DNA of 64,000 nucleotides, taken from NCBI RefSeq assembly GCF_014764305.1, contig NZ_CP061703.1, forward strand, positions 62,001 through 126,000, given 5' to 3'. The translations under genes were made by a program, and so were the position numbers. This document shows positions 49,944 through 59,253 of this stretch, one piece after another (the stretch's first letter is position 1; every line of letters begins with the position of its first letter). This DNA comes from Mesoflavibacter profundi. GTDB taxonomy: Bacteria; Bacteroidota; Bacteroidia; Flavobacteriales; Flavobacteriaceae. The notes under the pieces were generated by a model. The model did not search any database, had not been told where the DNA came from, and saw only the letters and a program-made list of their open reading frames with translations.

Positions 49944-51048
49944 ATTTAAAACTCAATTTACTTATGCGTCCGTTTCCTGCAGCATAAGCAGTACTATCGT
50001 TTAAAAATCTTAGTGCGTAAAAACCTTCATCGCTAAGATGTTTCCAAGTTTGTCCTGCATCTGCACTGTAATCTATACCTTTAAAACCTATCGCAACTAA
50101 TTGTTGTGCACTACTGTTTGGCACATATTGTACACAACTACGGTAACCTGGTCCTCTTCCATCTGCAACAACTTCCCATGTTTTTCCGCCATTATTAGTC
50201 ACAATTTTATTCTTTTGATTAGCATCTGCATCTGTATAATCGCCACCAATTGCAAAACCATGATTTTCATCATAAAAATCCAAGCTATACATTCCAGTAG
50301 TTTCTTTTCCCTGTATAATTGGCGTTTCAAAAACGTTCCAAGTTTTTCCTTTATCAGCCGAAAATAAAATTCGGCTAGACTTTCCTCCTGTTGCTACCCA
50401 AGTCTTATCGCCTACTATAGCAATGTTTGTATCACTTGCAGCAAATGCAGCTTCGCCTTCATTGGCTTTTGGTAATTCTTCACAGGGTAATTTAGACCAG
50501 GTATTTCCGCCATCTCTTGTAATAATTACACTCATGCAATCATCAGTTGGATCACCAATGGCGATACCTTCTTTGTCATTCCAAAACTCCATAGAATCGT
50601 AAAAAGATTTTGGATGATTTTCTTGATAGACCAAATCTATTTCTCCTTCAGAATCTATTCGATATAGCAAAGCTGGATTACCAATACTTAATGCAAAACC
50701 AAAATTATTTACTAAAGCTAAAGATCTAAAATTTAATTTTGAATTAGTACTGTCTACAAAAGTTGGATACACTACTTTATTAATTTCATTATTATCATAA
50801 TCATTATCTCTTGTTAGTATTGCTCCAAAATTACCTGTTGAAGTCAAAAAACCAAAGGATTTATTAGTATCGAAATATTCTAAAGCTCTCACATTTAAAG
50901 TAGTATCTTCAATTAAAGTTTCAATTTCAACAGATGTAAAATTTTCAACTTCCTTTTCAATAGGACTTTCATCTTTTAAAGATTTACAATTAAAGATAAT
51001 TAGCAGTGATATGAAGGCTATAATAAACTGAAGGGATAATTTCATCAT
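49942..51048 (-). CDS. Ycf48/HCF136-like beta-propeller lipoprotein
   Basis: 368 residues. A lipoprotein signal ends IIFNCK (C22 or so), then repeated BNR/Asp-box blades: ITRDGGNTWSKLPCEEL, LFSADKGKTWNVFETP, TNNGGKTWEVVADGRG and YSADAGQTWKHLSDEG. This is the sialidase-like propeller found in Ycf48 and in surface proteins of Bacteroidota annotated as oxidoreductases; photosystem II assembly is not relevant here. It stands alone, convergent with the ECF unit and divergent from the RsmB-type gene. The second Met (51045) may be the real start. Confidence 0.83.
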   Translation of the reverse strand: MMKLSLQFIIAFISLLIIFNCKSLKDESPIEKEVENFTSVEIETLIEDTTLNVRALEYFDTNKSFGFLTSTGNFGAILTRDNDYDNNEINKVVYPTFVDSTNSKLNFRSLALVNNFGFALSIGNPALLYRIDSEGEIDLVYQENHPKSFYDSMEFWNDKEGIAIGDPTDDCMSVIITRDGGNTWSKLPCEELPKANEGEAAFAASDTNIAIVGDKTWVATGGKSSRILFSADKGKTWNVFETPIIQGKETTGMYSLDFYDENHGFAIGGDYTDADANQKNKIVTNNGGKTWEVVADGRGPGYRSCVQYVPNSSAQQLVAIGFKGIDYSADAGQTWKHLSDEGFYALRFLNDSTAYAAGNGRISKLSFK

Positions 51049-51122
51049 TAATAATTTTCAATAAAAATAGAAAAGCAAATTGAAATATTTAACAAAGTCA
51101 TTCAAAATCCACAGATAAACCT

Positions 51123-51130
51123 TAACTTTG
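51123..51130 (+). promoter_or_regulatory. -7 element for the RsmB-type gene
   Basis: TAACTTTG, then CACG: an exact TAnnTTTG match 21 bp before the ATG. Confidence 0.55.
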
Positions 51131-51151
51131 CACGCTTTTAAATTTTAAAAT

Positions 51152-52363
51152 ATGCGCTTACACAGAAACTTATGTTTTGCTACCGTAGATGGTTTACTTC
51201 AAATTTTTAACGAAGGACAATACGCAGACAAAGTAGTACAACAACTTTTAAAAAGAGACAAACGTTGGGGAAGTCGTGATCGTGCTTTTGTAGCCGAAAC
51301 CACTTACGACATCGTACGTTGGAAGCGTTTATATGCCGAAATTGCTAACGTAAAAGAACCTTTTAGCAGAGATGATATCTGGCGTATGTTTGCAGTTTGG
51401 GCAACTTTAAAAGGTATTAAATTACCCGATTGGAAGTATTTTGAAAACACGCCAACTCGAAAAATTAAAGGTCGTTTTGACGAGCTTTCTAAAATTAGAA
51501 AAATTAAAGAGTCTATTCCAGATTGGATAGATAACATTGCTTTAAAAGAACTTGGAGAAGCCAAATGGACTAAAGAAATCCAAGCCTTAAACGAGCAAGC
51601 AGATGTTATTTTAAGAGTAAACACCTTAAAAACAACAAAAGAAGACCTTCAAAATATACTACACGATAATGACATTGAAACCGAGTATATTAAAGGTTAT
51701 CCTCATGCGTTAAAATTAAAAGAACGCGCTAATGTATTTACAACACAAGCCTTTAAAGATGGATTGTTTGAAGTACAAGACGCATCGTCACAATTAGTGG
51801 CAGACTTTTTGCAAGTAGAACCTGGTATGCGTGTAGTAGATACTTGTGCTGGTGCTGGCGGTAAAACGTTACACCTTGCTTCTTTAATGGAAAATAAAGG
51901 GCAAATCATAGCTTTAGATATTTACGCAAATAAGCTAAAAGAATTAAAGCGTCGCGCAAAACGTAATGGTGCGCATAATGTAGAACCAAGACATATAGAC
52001 TCTACAAAAGTGATTAAAAAATTATATGATAAAGCCGATAGAGTTTTAATTGATGCGCCTTGTTCTGGATTAGGTGTTTTAAGAAGAAATCCTGATGCAA
52101 AATGGAAGTTAGAACCTGAATTTTTAGAACGTATTAAAAAAACACAATCAGAAATTCTAAATTCATATTCTAAAATGGTAAAATCTGGAGGACAATTAGT
52201 TTATGCTACTTGTTCTATTTTACCTTCTGAAAATGAAGAACAAGTTAAAAAATTCTTAGCATCAGATCACGGAAAAGAGTTTAGTTTTGTAAAAGAAGAA
52301 AAAATTCTATCGCATCAATCAGGATTTGATGGATTTTATATGGCTTTATTAAAAAGAAACTAA
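51152..52363 (+). CDS. rRNA (cytosine-C5)-methyltransferase, RsmB/NOL1 family
   Basis: 403 residues. The C-terminal half is a SAM-dependent RNA m5C methylase: motif I VVDTCAGAGGKTLHLA near 228-243, motif IV DAPCSGLGVLRRNPDAKW near 304-321 and motif VI YATCSILPSENEEQV near 351-365; the Cys in TCS is the catalytic nucleophile and the one in PCS helps release. The N-terminal helical region (DRAFVAETTYDIVRWKRLYA) resembles the NusB-like domain of RsmB. The target, C967 of 16S rRNA in E. coli, is assumed from the family. Confidence 0.88.
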   Translation: MRLHRNLCFATVDGLLQIFNEGQYADKVVQQLLKRDKRWGSRDRAFVAETTYDIVRWKRLYAEIANVKEPFSRDDIWRMFAVWATLKGIKLPDWKYFENTPTRKIKGRFDELSKIRKIKESIPDWIDNIALKELGEAKWTKEIQALNEQADVILRVNTLKTTKEDLQNILHDNDIETEYIKGYPHALKLKERANVFTTQAFKDGLFEVQDASSQLVADFLQVEPGMRVVDTCAGAGGKTLHLASLMENKGQIIALDIYANKLKELKRRAKRNGAHNVEPRHIDSTKVIKKLYDKADRVLIDAPCSGLGVLRRNPDAKWKLEPEFLERIKKTQSEILNSYSKMVKSGGQLVYATCSILPSENEEQVKKFLASDHGKEFSFVKEEKILSHQSGFDGFYMALLKRN

Positions 52364-52390
52364 TTACAATTTACGTTTAATCGAATATTA

Positions 52391-52421
52391 TTGTAATTAA
52401 ACCAGTGTTAAACTATCTTTG
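52391..52421 (+). promoter_or_regulatory. Promoter for the endonuclease I gene
   Basis: TTG (52391-52393), 20 bp, then TATCTTTG (52414-52421); close to consensus, 60 bp before the ATG. Confidence 0.55.
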
Positions 52422-52481
52422 AAGATACAACATATTAAAAAAACTATTTAATAGTATATTACGACTTAAATAAAAATTTAA

Positions 52482-54287
52482 ATGAAAAAAAATTACCCGA
52501 TTTTACTACTGCTTTTTTTAAGTAGTTATGTTTTAAATGCTCAACAAGCTTATTATAACGATGTTAATTTAAATTTAACAGGTTTAGCTTTAAGAGACGA
52601 GCTTGCTACAAAAACAATTAACATGCATACCAACTTCTTAAGTTATGCTAATGTTTGGGAAGCATGTAGAGCTACAGACGAAGATCCTAATAACGCAAAT
52701 AATGTACTTTTACTGTATGGTTGGGAAGATGGTTCTGACGGAAATATTACCAACGATTTATCTAGGAATAAGAATAGTAATGGTGGTAATGTAGGTGATT
52801 GGAACAGAGAACATACCTATCCAAAGTCTTTAGGTAATCCAGATCTTGGTACTTCTGGACCAGGTTCAGATGCGCATCATTTAAGACCAACAGATGTACA
52901 AAGAAACAACTCTAGAGGAAGTCAATTATTTGCAGATGGAAGTGGTAATTCAAGTAACGTTACTGGCGGTTGGTATCCAGGAGACGCATCTTTAGGTGGT
53001 ACAGATTGGCGTGGTGATGTCGCTAGAATGATGATGTATATGTATTTAAGATATGGTAGCCAATGTTTACCATCTAATGTAGCTGTAGGAACAACTAACA
53101 GTGTAGATTCTAATATGATTAATTTATTATTAGAGTGGAATGCTGCAGATCCTGTTTCTGCAATAGAAGTAGCTAGAAATGATTATCACGAAAATACATC
53201 TAACAGTTTTGCACAAGGAAACAGAAATCCTTTTATAGACGAGCCATATCTAGCAACTTTAATTTGGGGAGGAACTCCAGCAGAAGACATTTGGGGTATA
53301 TATACAAGTAATGATACTACGCCACCATCTAACCCAACTAATTTAGTAGCTTCTAATGCAACTTCATCTTCAATAGATTTAAGTTGGACAGCTGCTACAG
53401 ACGATACAGGTGTAGTTTCTTATGATATTTACATAGATGGTACATTTGCTGAAAATACAGCATCCGCAGCTACTACTTACACTGTAAATGGATTAAGCAG
53501 TAACACAAATTATTGTTTTACAATTTATGCTTTAGATGGCGCAGGAAATATATCTACTGTAAGTAATCAAGATTGTTTAACAACGCTTGCTGGTCCACCA
53601 ACTGGTAGTGATTGTTTATCTGAAGATTTTGAAAATATACCAAGCAACCAAGGTTCTTACGCTACAAGAACATGGACAGGTAACGATGGTGTTACAGATG
53701 GATGGACAGCAACAGATGCAAGAACAGACCAAACTTTAAATGGAAGAGCTATTTGTGTAAGAACAGGTAGTTTAACGTCTCCTTCAATTAGTGGCGGAAT
53801 TGGTTCTTTAACTGTGACTACTCAATTAACATTTAGTGGTAGTGCAGGTACACTTGATCTTTATGTAAATGGTGTTTTAGAAGATGTTATTCCATATAGT
53901 GGTGACAACACAAGCTCTACAACTACTGTAATAAGTGATATTAATGTAGATGGGAATGTTGTGGTAGAACTTCGTAATTCAACTTCTAATAGAATTAGAA
54001 TAGACGATTTAAGTTGGACATGTTATTCTACTTTAGGAACAGACACGTTTCAAAAAGAAGATGAAATAAAAATATACCCAAATCCAGTAAAAGGAAAAAC
54101 TTTAAATATCGCTGTAAATACAAATACAACTTTTGAAGTTTATGATTTATTAGGTAAAAAAATATTAAATGGTAGTGTTACAAAAACTAATTCTGCTATA
54201 AATATCGAAGCTTTAAAAAGCGGAATTTACATCATTAAATTAAATTCCTTAAAAGGAAATACAACTAAAAAATTAATTAGAAACTAA
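52482..54287 (+). CDS. Secreted endonuclease I with FN3 domain and T9SS sorting domain
   Basis: 601 residues: signal peptide (cleaved near VLNAQ), then an EndA/NucM-type nuclease with the catalytic-His segment DWNREHTYPKSLGNP, SDAHHLRPTDVQRNNSRGS and the fold-specific NPFIDEPYLATLIWG, about residues 25-270. A fibronectin type III domain (TPPSNPTNLVASNATSSSID to LDGAGNISTVSNQDC) and a beta-sandwich region follow, and the last 75 residues are a type A T9SS sorting domain (IKIYPNPVKGKTLNIAV to TKKLIRN). It is expected outside the cell, where it cuts DNA for nutrient or biofilm turnover. It is a single-gene unit with its own promoter and terminator. Confidence 0.92.
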   Translation: MKKNYPILLLLFLSSYVLNAQQAYYNDVNLNLTGLALRDELATKTINMHTNFLSYANVWEACRATDEDPNNANNVLLLYGWEDGSDGNITNDLSRNKNSNGGNVGDWNREHTYPKSLGNPDLGTSGPGSDAHHLRPTDVQRNNSRGSQLFADGSGNSSNVTGGWYPGDASLGGTDWRGDVARMMMYMYLRYGSQCLPSNVAVGTTNSVDSNMINLLLEWNAADPVSAIEVARNDYHENTSNSFAQGNRNPFIDEPYLATLIWGGTPAEDIWGIYTSNDTTPPSNPTNLVASNATSSSIDLSWTAATDDTGVVSYDIYIDGTFAENTASAATTYTVNGLSSNTNYCFTIYALDGAGNISTVSNQDCLTTLAGPPTGSDCLSEDFENIPSNQGSYATRTWTGNDGVTDGWTATDARTDQTLNGRAICVRTGSLTSPSISGGIGSLTVTTQLTFSGSAGTLDLYVNGVLEDVIPYSGDNTSSTTTVISDINVDGNVVVELRNSTSNRIRIDDLSWTCYSTLGTDTFQKEDEIKIYPNPVKGKTLNIAVNTNTTFEVYDLLGKKILNGSVTKTNSAINIEALKSGIYIIKLNSLKGNTTKKLIRN

Positions 54288-54312
54288 TTAATTAGTAAAA
54301 AATCTCAACTTT

Positions 54313-54340
54313 AAAAAGCGACTTATTAAGTCGCTTTTTT
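54313..54340. terminator. Hairpin terminator after endonuclease I
   Basis: AAAAAGCGACTTA and TAAGTCGCTTTTT form a near-perfect palindrome with a T run, between the nuclease gene and purL. Confidence 0.88.
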
Positions 54341-54409
54341 AGTTAATAAAGACGTGAATAACTTAAAAAAATAGTCTACATTTTAGTTAATTCTTAAAAC
54401 TAAATCTAT

Positions 54410-54417
54410 TAAATTTA
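54410..54417 (+). promoter_or_regulatory. Candidate -7 element for purL
   Basis: TAAATTTA, one base from TAnnTTTG and followed by CACC, lies 31 bp before the ATG. Confidence 0.35.
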
Positions 54418-54448
54418 CACCTTTAAAAACAACACTAAACTAAATATA

Positions 54449-57400
54449 ATGATTCATTTCTTCGGAAACCAAAACAGTAAAGTATTTGCTGTTCAAGCAA
54501 CAAAAGAATTATCAACCGAAACTATAAAAAAATTAACGTGGTTATTTGGCAACCAACCTAAAATAGAACAAGCATCTTTAGATGCTTTTTTTGTTGGTCC
54601 ACGTGCTGCTATGATTACTCCTTGGAGTACCAACGCAGTAGAAATCACCCAAAATATGGGTATTGAAGGCATTATTAGAATTGAAGAATTTGAATCTTGT
54701 TCTAAAGATTTCAAAGAATTTGATCCAATGATTTCAGAAAAATTTAATGGATTAACTCAAGATAGTTTCACAATAAATATTCAACCAGAAGCTATAAAAA
54801 ACATAGAAGATATTTCGGCTTACAACATACAAGAAGGCTTATCTTTAAGTGATGAAGAAGTAGAGTATTTAGAAAATGTTTCTAAAAAAATAGGACGACC
54901 ATTAACTGACTCAGAGGTGTTTGGTTTTTCACAGGTCAACAGTGAACATTGTCGCCACAAAATCTTCAACGGTACATTTGTAATCGATGGTGAAGAAAAA
55001 CCAACATCACTTTTCAAATTAATTAAAAAGACTTCAGAAACTAATCCAAACGATATAGTTTCTGCCTATAAAGATAACGTAGCTTTTATAAAAGGTCCAG
55101 TCGTAGAACAGTTTGCACCAAAACGTGCAGACATTCCAGATTTTTATCAAACTAAAGATTTTGAATCTGTAATTTCGCTTAAAGCGGAAACACACAACTT
55201 CCCTACTACTGTCGAGCCTTTTAATGGTGCTGCAACAGGATCTGGTGGAGAAATTAGAGACAGACTTGCTGGAGGAAAAGGGTCTTTACCTTTAGCTGGA
55301 ACAGCAGTTTACATGACTTCGTATTCTAGATTAGAAGACAATCGTCCTTGGGAAAAAGCGTTTCCAGAACGCAAATGGTTGTACCAAACACCAATGGATA
55401 TCTTAATAAAAGCTAGTAATGGTGCTTCAGATTTTGGTAACAAATTTGGACAACCGTTAATCTGCGGATCTGTTTTAACTTTTGAACACAAAGAAGATGC
55501 TAAAGCTTTAGGTTTTGATAAAGTAATAATGCAAGCTGGCGGAATTGGATACGGTAAAGCAGACCAAGCATTAAAAGACACACCAAAAAATGGTGATAAA
55601 ATTGTAATTCTTGGTGGAGAAAATTATCGTATAGGAATGGGTGGAGCTGCAGTTTCTTCTGCAGATACAGGTGAGTTTTCTTCAGGAATAGAACTTAACG
55701 CTGTACAACGTTCTAACCCAGAAATGCAAAAACGTGCGGCTAACGCTGTTCGCGGTATGGTAGAAAGTGACGAGAATTTTATAGTTTCTATTCACGATCA
55801 TGGTGCTGGCGGACATTTAAATTGTTTAAGCGAATTAGTTGAAGATACTGGTGGAAAAATAGACTTAGATGCTTTACCAGTTGGAGATCCAACACTTTCT
55901 GCTAAAGAAATTATTGGTAACGAGTCTCAAGAACGAATGGGATTAGTTATAGCAGAAAAACACATCGAAACTTTAAACAAAATTGCCGAGCGCGAACGCT
56001 CACCAATGTATACTGTTGGTGATGTAACAAACGATAACCGTTTTACTTTCCAGTCTAAAACCAATGGTGACAAACCAATGGATTTAGCTTTAGAAGATAT
56101 GTTTGGAAGCTCGCCAAAAACTATAATGACAGATAAAACTGTAGCTTCTAATTACAATGAAATCGCTTACGATAAAGACAAAATCTACCATTATTTAGAT
56201 CAAGTCTTACAGTTAGAAGCTGTAGCTTGTAAAGATTGGCTTACCAATAAAGTAGACCGTTGTGTTGGTGGTAAAGTTGCTAAACAACAATGTGCAGGAC
56301 CATTACAATTACCATTAAATAATGTTGGTGTAATGGCATTAGACTTTAAAGGAAAAGAAGGTATTGCAACATCAATAGGTCACTCGCCTATTTCAGGATT
56401 AATAAATCCTGTTGCAGGAAGCCGCAATAGTATTACCGAAGCTTTAACTAACATTATTTGGGCACCATTAAAAGATGGTTTACAGTCGGTATCTTTATCA
56501 GCAAACTGGATGTGGCCTTGTAAAAATGAAGGTGAAGATGCAAGATTGTATGAAGCTGTTCAAGCAATTTCAGAATTTGCTATAGACTTAGGCATTAATG
56601 TTCCAACAGGAAAAGATTCATTATCTATGAAGCAAAAATATCCTGATGGCGATGTTATTTCTCCTGGAACTGTAATAATTTCTGCTGCAGCAAATTGTAA
56701 TAATATCACTAATGTTATTGAGCCTGTTTTAAGAAGAAATGGCGGAGATATTTACTACATTAACCTATCACAAGATCAATTTAAATTAGGTGGAAGTAGT
56801 TTTGCTCAAATCTTAAATAAAGTAGGAAATGATGCACCAAACATTAAAGATGCTGGTTATGTAAAAACGGTATTTAACACGATTCAACAATTAATAAAAG
56901 ACCAAAAAATTGTTGCTGGTCATGATGTTGCTTCTGGTGGATTAATCACAACCTTATTAGAAATGTGCTTTGCAGATATCAATTTAGGAGCTGAGCTTGA
57001 TCTTTCTTCTTTAAATGAAAAAGACACGATAAAATTACTTTTTGCTGAAAATTCGGGAATAGTTTTCCAAGCTTCTGACCATTCAATTGAAACTGTTTTA
57101 AACAATGCTAATATTGAGTTTTTCAACATAGGAAAAACATCTACTAGCGATGTGTTAAGTATTATTAATAATGATGAAGTGTACACAATGACAGTTTCTA
57201 GATTAAGAGACATGTGGTACAAAACTTCATATTTATTAGATGAAAAACAAACAGCTAATGGATTAGCAAAAACACGTTTTGAAAACTATGCTAAACAACC
57301 TTTAACTTATAATTTCCCAAAAGAATTTACTGGCGATTTAAGTATTTACAAAGCAAATCAATATACAAATAGACCAAAAGCTGCTATTTTAAGAGAAAAA

Positions 57401-58123
57401 GGAAGTAACTCTGAACGCGAAATGGCTAATGCGATGTATTTAGCTGGTTTTGACGTAAAAGATGTGCACATGACCGACTTAATTTCTGGTCGTGAAACTC
57501 TTGAAGACATTCAGTTTTTAGGTGCTGTTGGAGGTTTTTCTAACAGTGATGTTTTAGGGTCTGCAAAAGGTTGGGCTGGAGCAATTAAATATAATGACAA
57601 AGCCAACAAAGCTATAAAAAACTTCTTTGAAAGAGAAGATACCCTTTCTGTTGGTATTTGTAATGGTTGTCAGTTATTTATGGAGTTAGAACTTATAAAT
57701 CCAGAACATAAGATTCATGGTAAAATGGTTCATAATAATTCTAAAAAACATGAAAGCGCCTTTACTTCTGTTGTTGTACAACCAAATAATTCTGTAATGC
57801 TACGTAATTTAGCAGGAACTACTTTAGGTGTTTGGATAAGTCATGGAGAAGGTAAATTTAATTTACCTGAACAGGAAAATAATTATGACATAGTTGCAAA
57901 ATATGGATACAACAATTATCCGTCCAATCCAAATGGATCAGATTACAATACGGCTATGCTTTGTGATAAAACCGGAAGACATCTTGTTACTATGCCACAT
58001 ATAGAGCGATCTATATTTCCTTGGAATTGGGCTAATTACGAAGAAAATAGAACCGATAATGTATCACCATGGATAGAAGCATTTGTAGATGCTAGAAAAT
58101 GGATTGAAAAGAAAAACAACTAA
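54449..58123 (+). CDS. purL: Phosphoribosylformylglycinamidine synthase (large single-chain form)
   Basis: 1224 residues. The fourth step of purine synthesis: FGAR, glutamine and ATP give FGAM. The order is the one of the large PurL: an N-terminal PurS-like part, the linker, two AIRS-type halves with SEHCRHKIFNG, ETHNFPTTVEPFNGAATG and LAGGKGSLPLAGTA, then HDHGAGGHLNCLSEL and VAGHDVASGGLITTLLEMCF, and a C-terminal glutamine amidotransferase with the nucleophile C1071 in VGICNGCQLFMEL and the histidine in the HGEGKF segment. It stands alone between terminators. Confidence 0.97.
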   Translation: MIHFFGNQNSKVFAVQATKELSTETIKKLTWLFGNQPKIEQASLDAFFVGPRAAMITPWSTNAVEITQNMGIEGIIRIEEFESCSKDFKEFDPMISEKFNGLTQDSFTINIQPEAIKNIEDISAYNIQEGLSLSDEEVEYLENVSKKIGRPLTDSEVFGFSQVNSEHCRHKIFNGTFVIDGEEKPTSLFKLIKKTSETNPNDIVSAYKDNVAFIKGPVVEQFAPKRADIPDFYQTKDFESVISLKAETHNFPTTVEPFNGAATGSGGEIRDRLAGGKGSLPLAGTAVYMTSYSRLEDNRPWEKAFPERKWLYQTPMDILIKASNGASDFGNKFGQPLICGSVLTFEHKEDAKALGFDKVIMQAGGIGYGKADQALKDTPKNGDKIVILGGENYRIGMGGAAVSSADTGEFSSGIELNAVQRSNPEMQKRAANAVRGMVESDENFIVSIHDHGAGGHLNCLSELVEDTGGKIDLDALPVGDPTLSAKEIIGNESQERMGLVIAEKHIETLNKIAERERSPMYTVGDVTNDNRFTFQSKTNGDKPMDLALEDMFGSSPKTIMTDKTVASNYNEIAYDKDKIYHYLDQVLQLEAVACKDWLTNKVDRCVGGKVAKQQCAGPLQLPLNNVGVMALDFKGKEGIATSIGHSPISGLINPVAGSRNSITEALTNIIWAPLKDGLQSVSLSANWMWPCKNEGEDARLYEAVQAISEFAIDLGINVPTGKDSLSMKQKYPDGDVISPGTVIISAAANCNNITNVIEPVLRRNGGDIYYINLSQDQFKLGGSSFAQILNKVGNDAPNIKDAGYVKTVFNTIQQLIKDQKIVAGHDVASGGLITTLLEMCFADINLGAELDLSSLNEKDTIKLLFAENSGIVFQASDHSIETVLNNANIEFFNIGKTSTSDVLSIINNDEVYTMTVSRLRDMWYKTSYLLDEKQTANGLAKTRFENYAKQPLTYNFPKEFTGDLSIYKANQYTNRPKAAILREKGSNSEREMANAMYLAGFDVKDVHMTDLISGRETLEDIQFLGAVGGFSNSDVLGSAKGWAGAIKYNDKANKAIKNFFEREDTLSVGICNGCQLFMELELINPEHKIHGKMVHNNSKKHESAFTSVVVQPNNSVMLRNLAGTTLGVWISHGEGKFNLPEQENNYDIVAKYGYNNYPSNPNGSDYNTAMLCDKTGRHLVTMPHIERSIFPWNWANYEENRTDNVSPWIEAFVDARKWIEKKNN

Positions 58124-58189
58124 TATCGTAGGATAATTCATACTTTTTTTATTATTTTTCGCCTGTGTTAAGTGTGAAAAATTATAATC

Positions 58190-58996
58190 ATGAAGTTTGA
58201 ACGTATTTTTTGTCAAAAACCTAACAAATTTATAACCTCCTTTTTCGAGTTTGAAATCGAAGAAAAAGACATGCCTCTAGTGGGTAATTTATTACCAACA
58301 GCGCAAAGTCATTTACTCTATTTTTTTTCAGATGAAAAACACGAAGTCGTTATAAACAACAAGTCTTTTCTAGAAAACGGCTTAGTTGTATGTGGTCAGT
58401 CTTATAGGTCTTACGAGTTTATTCCAACATGTCCTGTAAGAGTTTTTGGTGCAAATTTTCACGCTACGTTTTTACACAAAATTTTAGGTAAACAAATGTC
58501 TTCTATCACAGATTCTCATTTACCGTTAAAAGATTTTTGTCAACTATTACATGATAAAATAATTCATGTTTTTAAAGAAGAAGATAGCTCTAAAGAAATT
58601 GCTAAAAATTTAGAAAAAGTACTATTTAGTATTCCTGTTAAAGACAATAAAAATATCAATTATGTAGATATTGCTATAGACTTAATTCACCAAAAAAAAG
58701 GAAGAATAAGCGTCGAAGAAGTTTTAGAATACTTAACAATTTCGCAGAAAAATTTAGAAATTCAGTTTAAAAAAATCGTTGGTTTAACACCTTTAAAATA
58801 TATAAAACTCTATAAGTTTTGGCATTTAATGAAAGCTTACGAATCTGAAATAATAGATTTTAACGAAGCTTTAGATTACTACAACTATTATGACTTATCT
58901 CACTTTAATAGAGATTTTAAATTATTCATGAAAGTAAAACCAACTGAGTATATTAAGAGAGATAACACATTGATAAAAAAATATTTATCAATTTAA
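58190..58996 (+). CDS. AraC-family transcriptional regulator
   Basis: 268 residues. An N-terminal domain of about 150 residues with a cupin-like character (LLPTAQSHLLYFFSDEKHEV, then PVRVFGANFHATFLHKIL) is followed by the AraC double helix-turn-helix: RISVEEVLEYLTISQKNLEI near 180-200 and, after LTPLKYIKLYKFWHLMKAYE, the second at LDYYNYYDLSHFNRDFKLFM with the family ending VKPTEYIKR. The second helix is of usual length but lacks the common FxxFxxxFKRxxG form, having FNRDFKLFMKV. The ligand and targets are unknown. It lies alone upstream of the acyl-CoA ligase gene. Confidence 0.87.
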   Translation: MKFERIFCQKPNKFITSFFEFEIEEKDMPLVGNLLPTAQSHLLYFFSDEKHEVVINNKSFLENGLVVCGQSYRSYEFIPTCPVRVFGANFHATFLHKILGKQMSSITDSHLPLKDFCQLLHDKIIHVFKEEDSSKEIAKNLEKVLFSIPVKDNKNINYVDIAIDLIHQKKGRISVEEVLEYLTISQKNLEIQFKKIVGLTPLKYIKLYKFWHLMKAYESEIIDFNEALDYYNYYDLSHFNRDFKLFMKVKPTEYIKRDNTLIKKYLSI

Positions 58997-59160
58997 TATT
59001 TACGATAATTTACAAGATTTTTAATAATTAATTATATAAATTAGCATAGAATTATGCGTTTTATTTAATTTAAATGAAAGTTAAGGGATTCATTTAAAAA
59101 TAGTTAGTTATTAAATAAATATAGAAATAGCATTAATTCAAGCTATCAATTAGCGCATAA
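58997..59160. other. AT-rich 3' region of the AraC gene without a gene
   Basis: 164 bp between the AraC stop and the terminator. No reading frame of length or RNA gene is recognised. It would be a long 3' untranslated region of the regulator gene, or could hold a small RNA ending at the terminator. Confidence 0.4.
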
Positions 59161-59188
59161 GGAGCCGCAATTTACGGCTCCTTTTTTT
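59161..59188 (+). terminator. Hairpin terminator before the acyl-CoA ligase gene
   Basis: GGAGCCG and CGGCTCC around CAATTTA, followed by T7. It is GC-rich for this genome and lies 165 bp downstream of the AraC gene. Confidence 0.88.
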
Positions 59189-59253
59189 AAACTAAATTTC
59201 GAAATCGTTTGAAATTTTTATACTTTGCAATCCTCTTAATTTTATTTTAAATA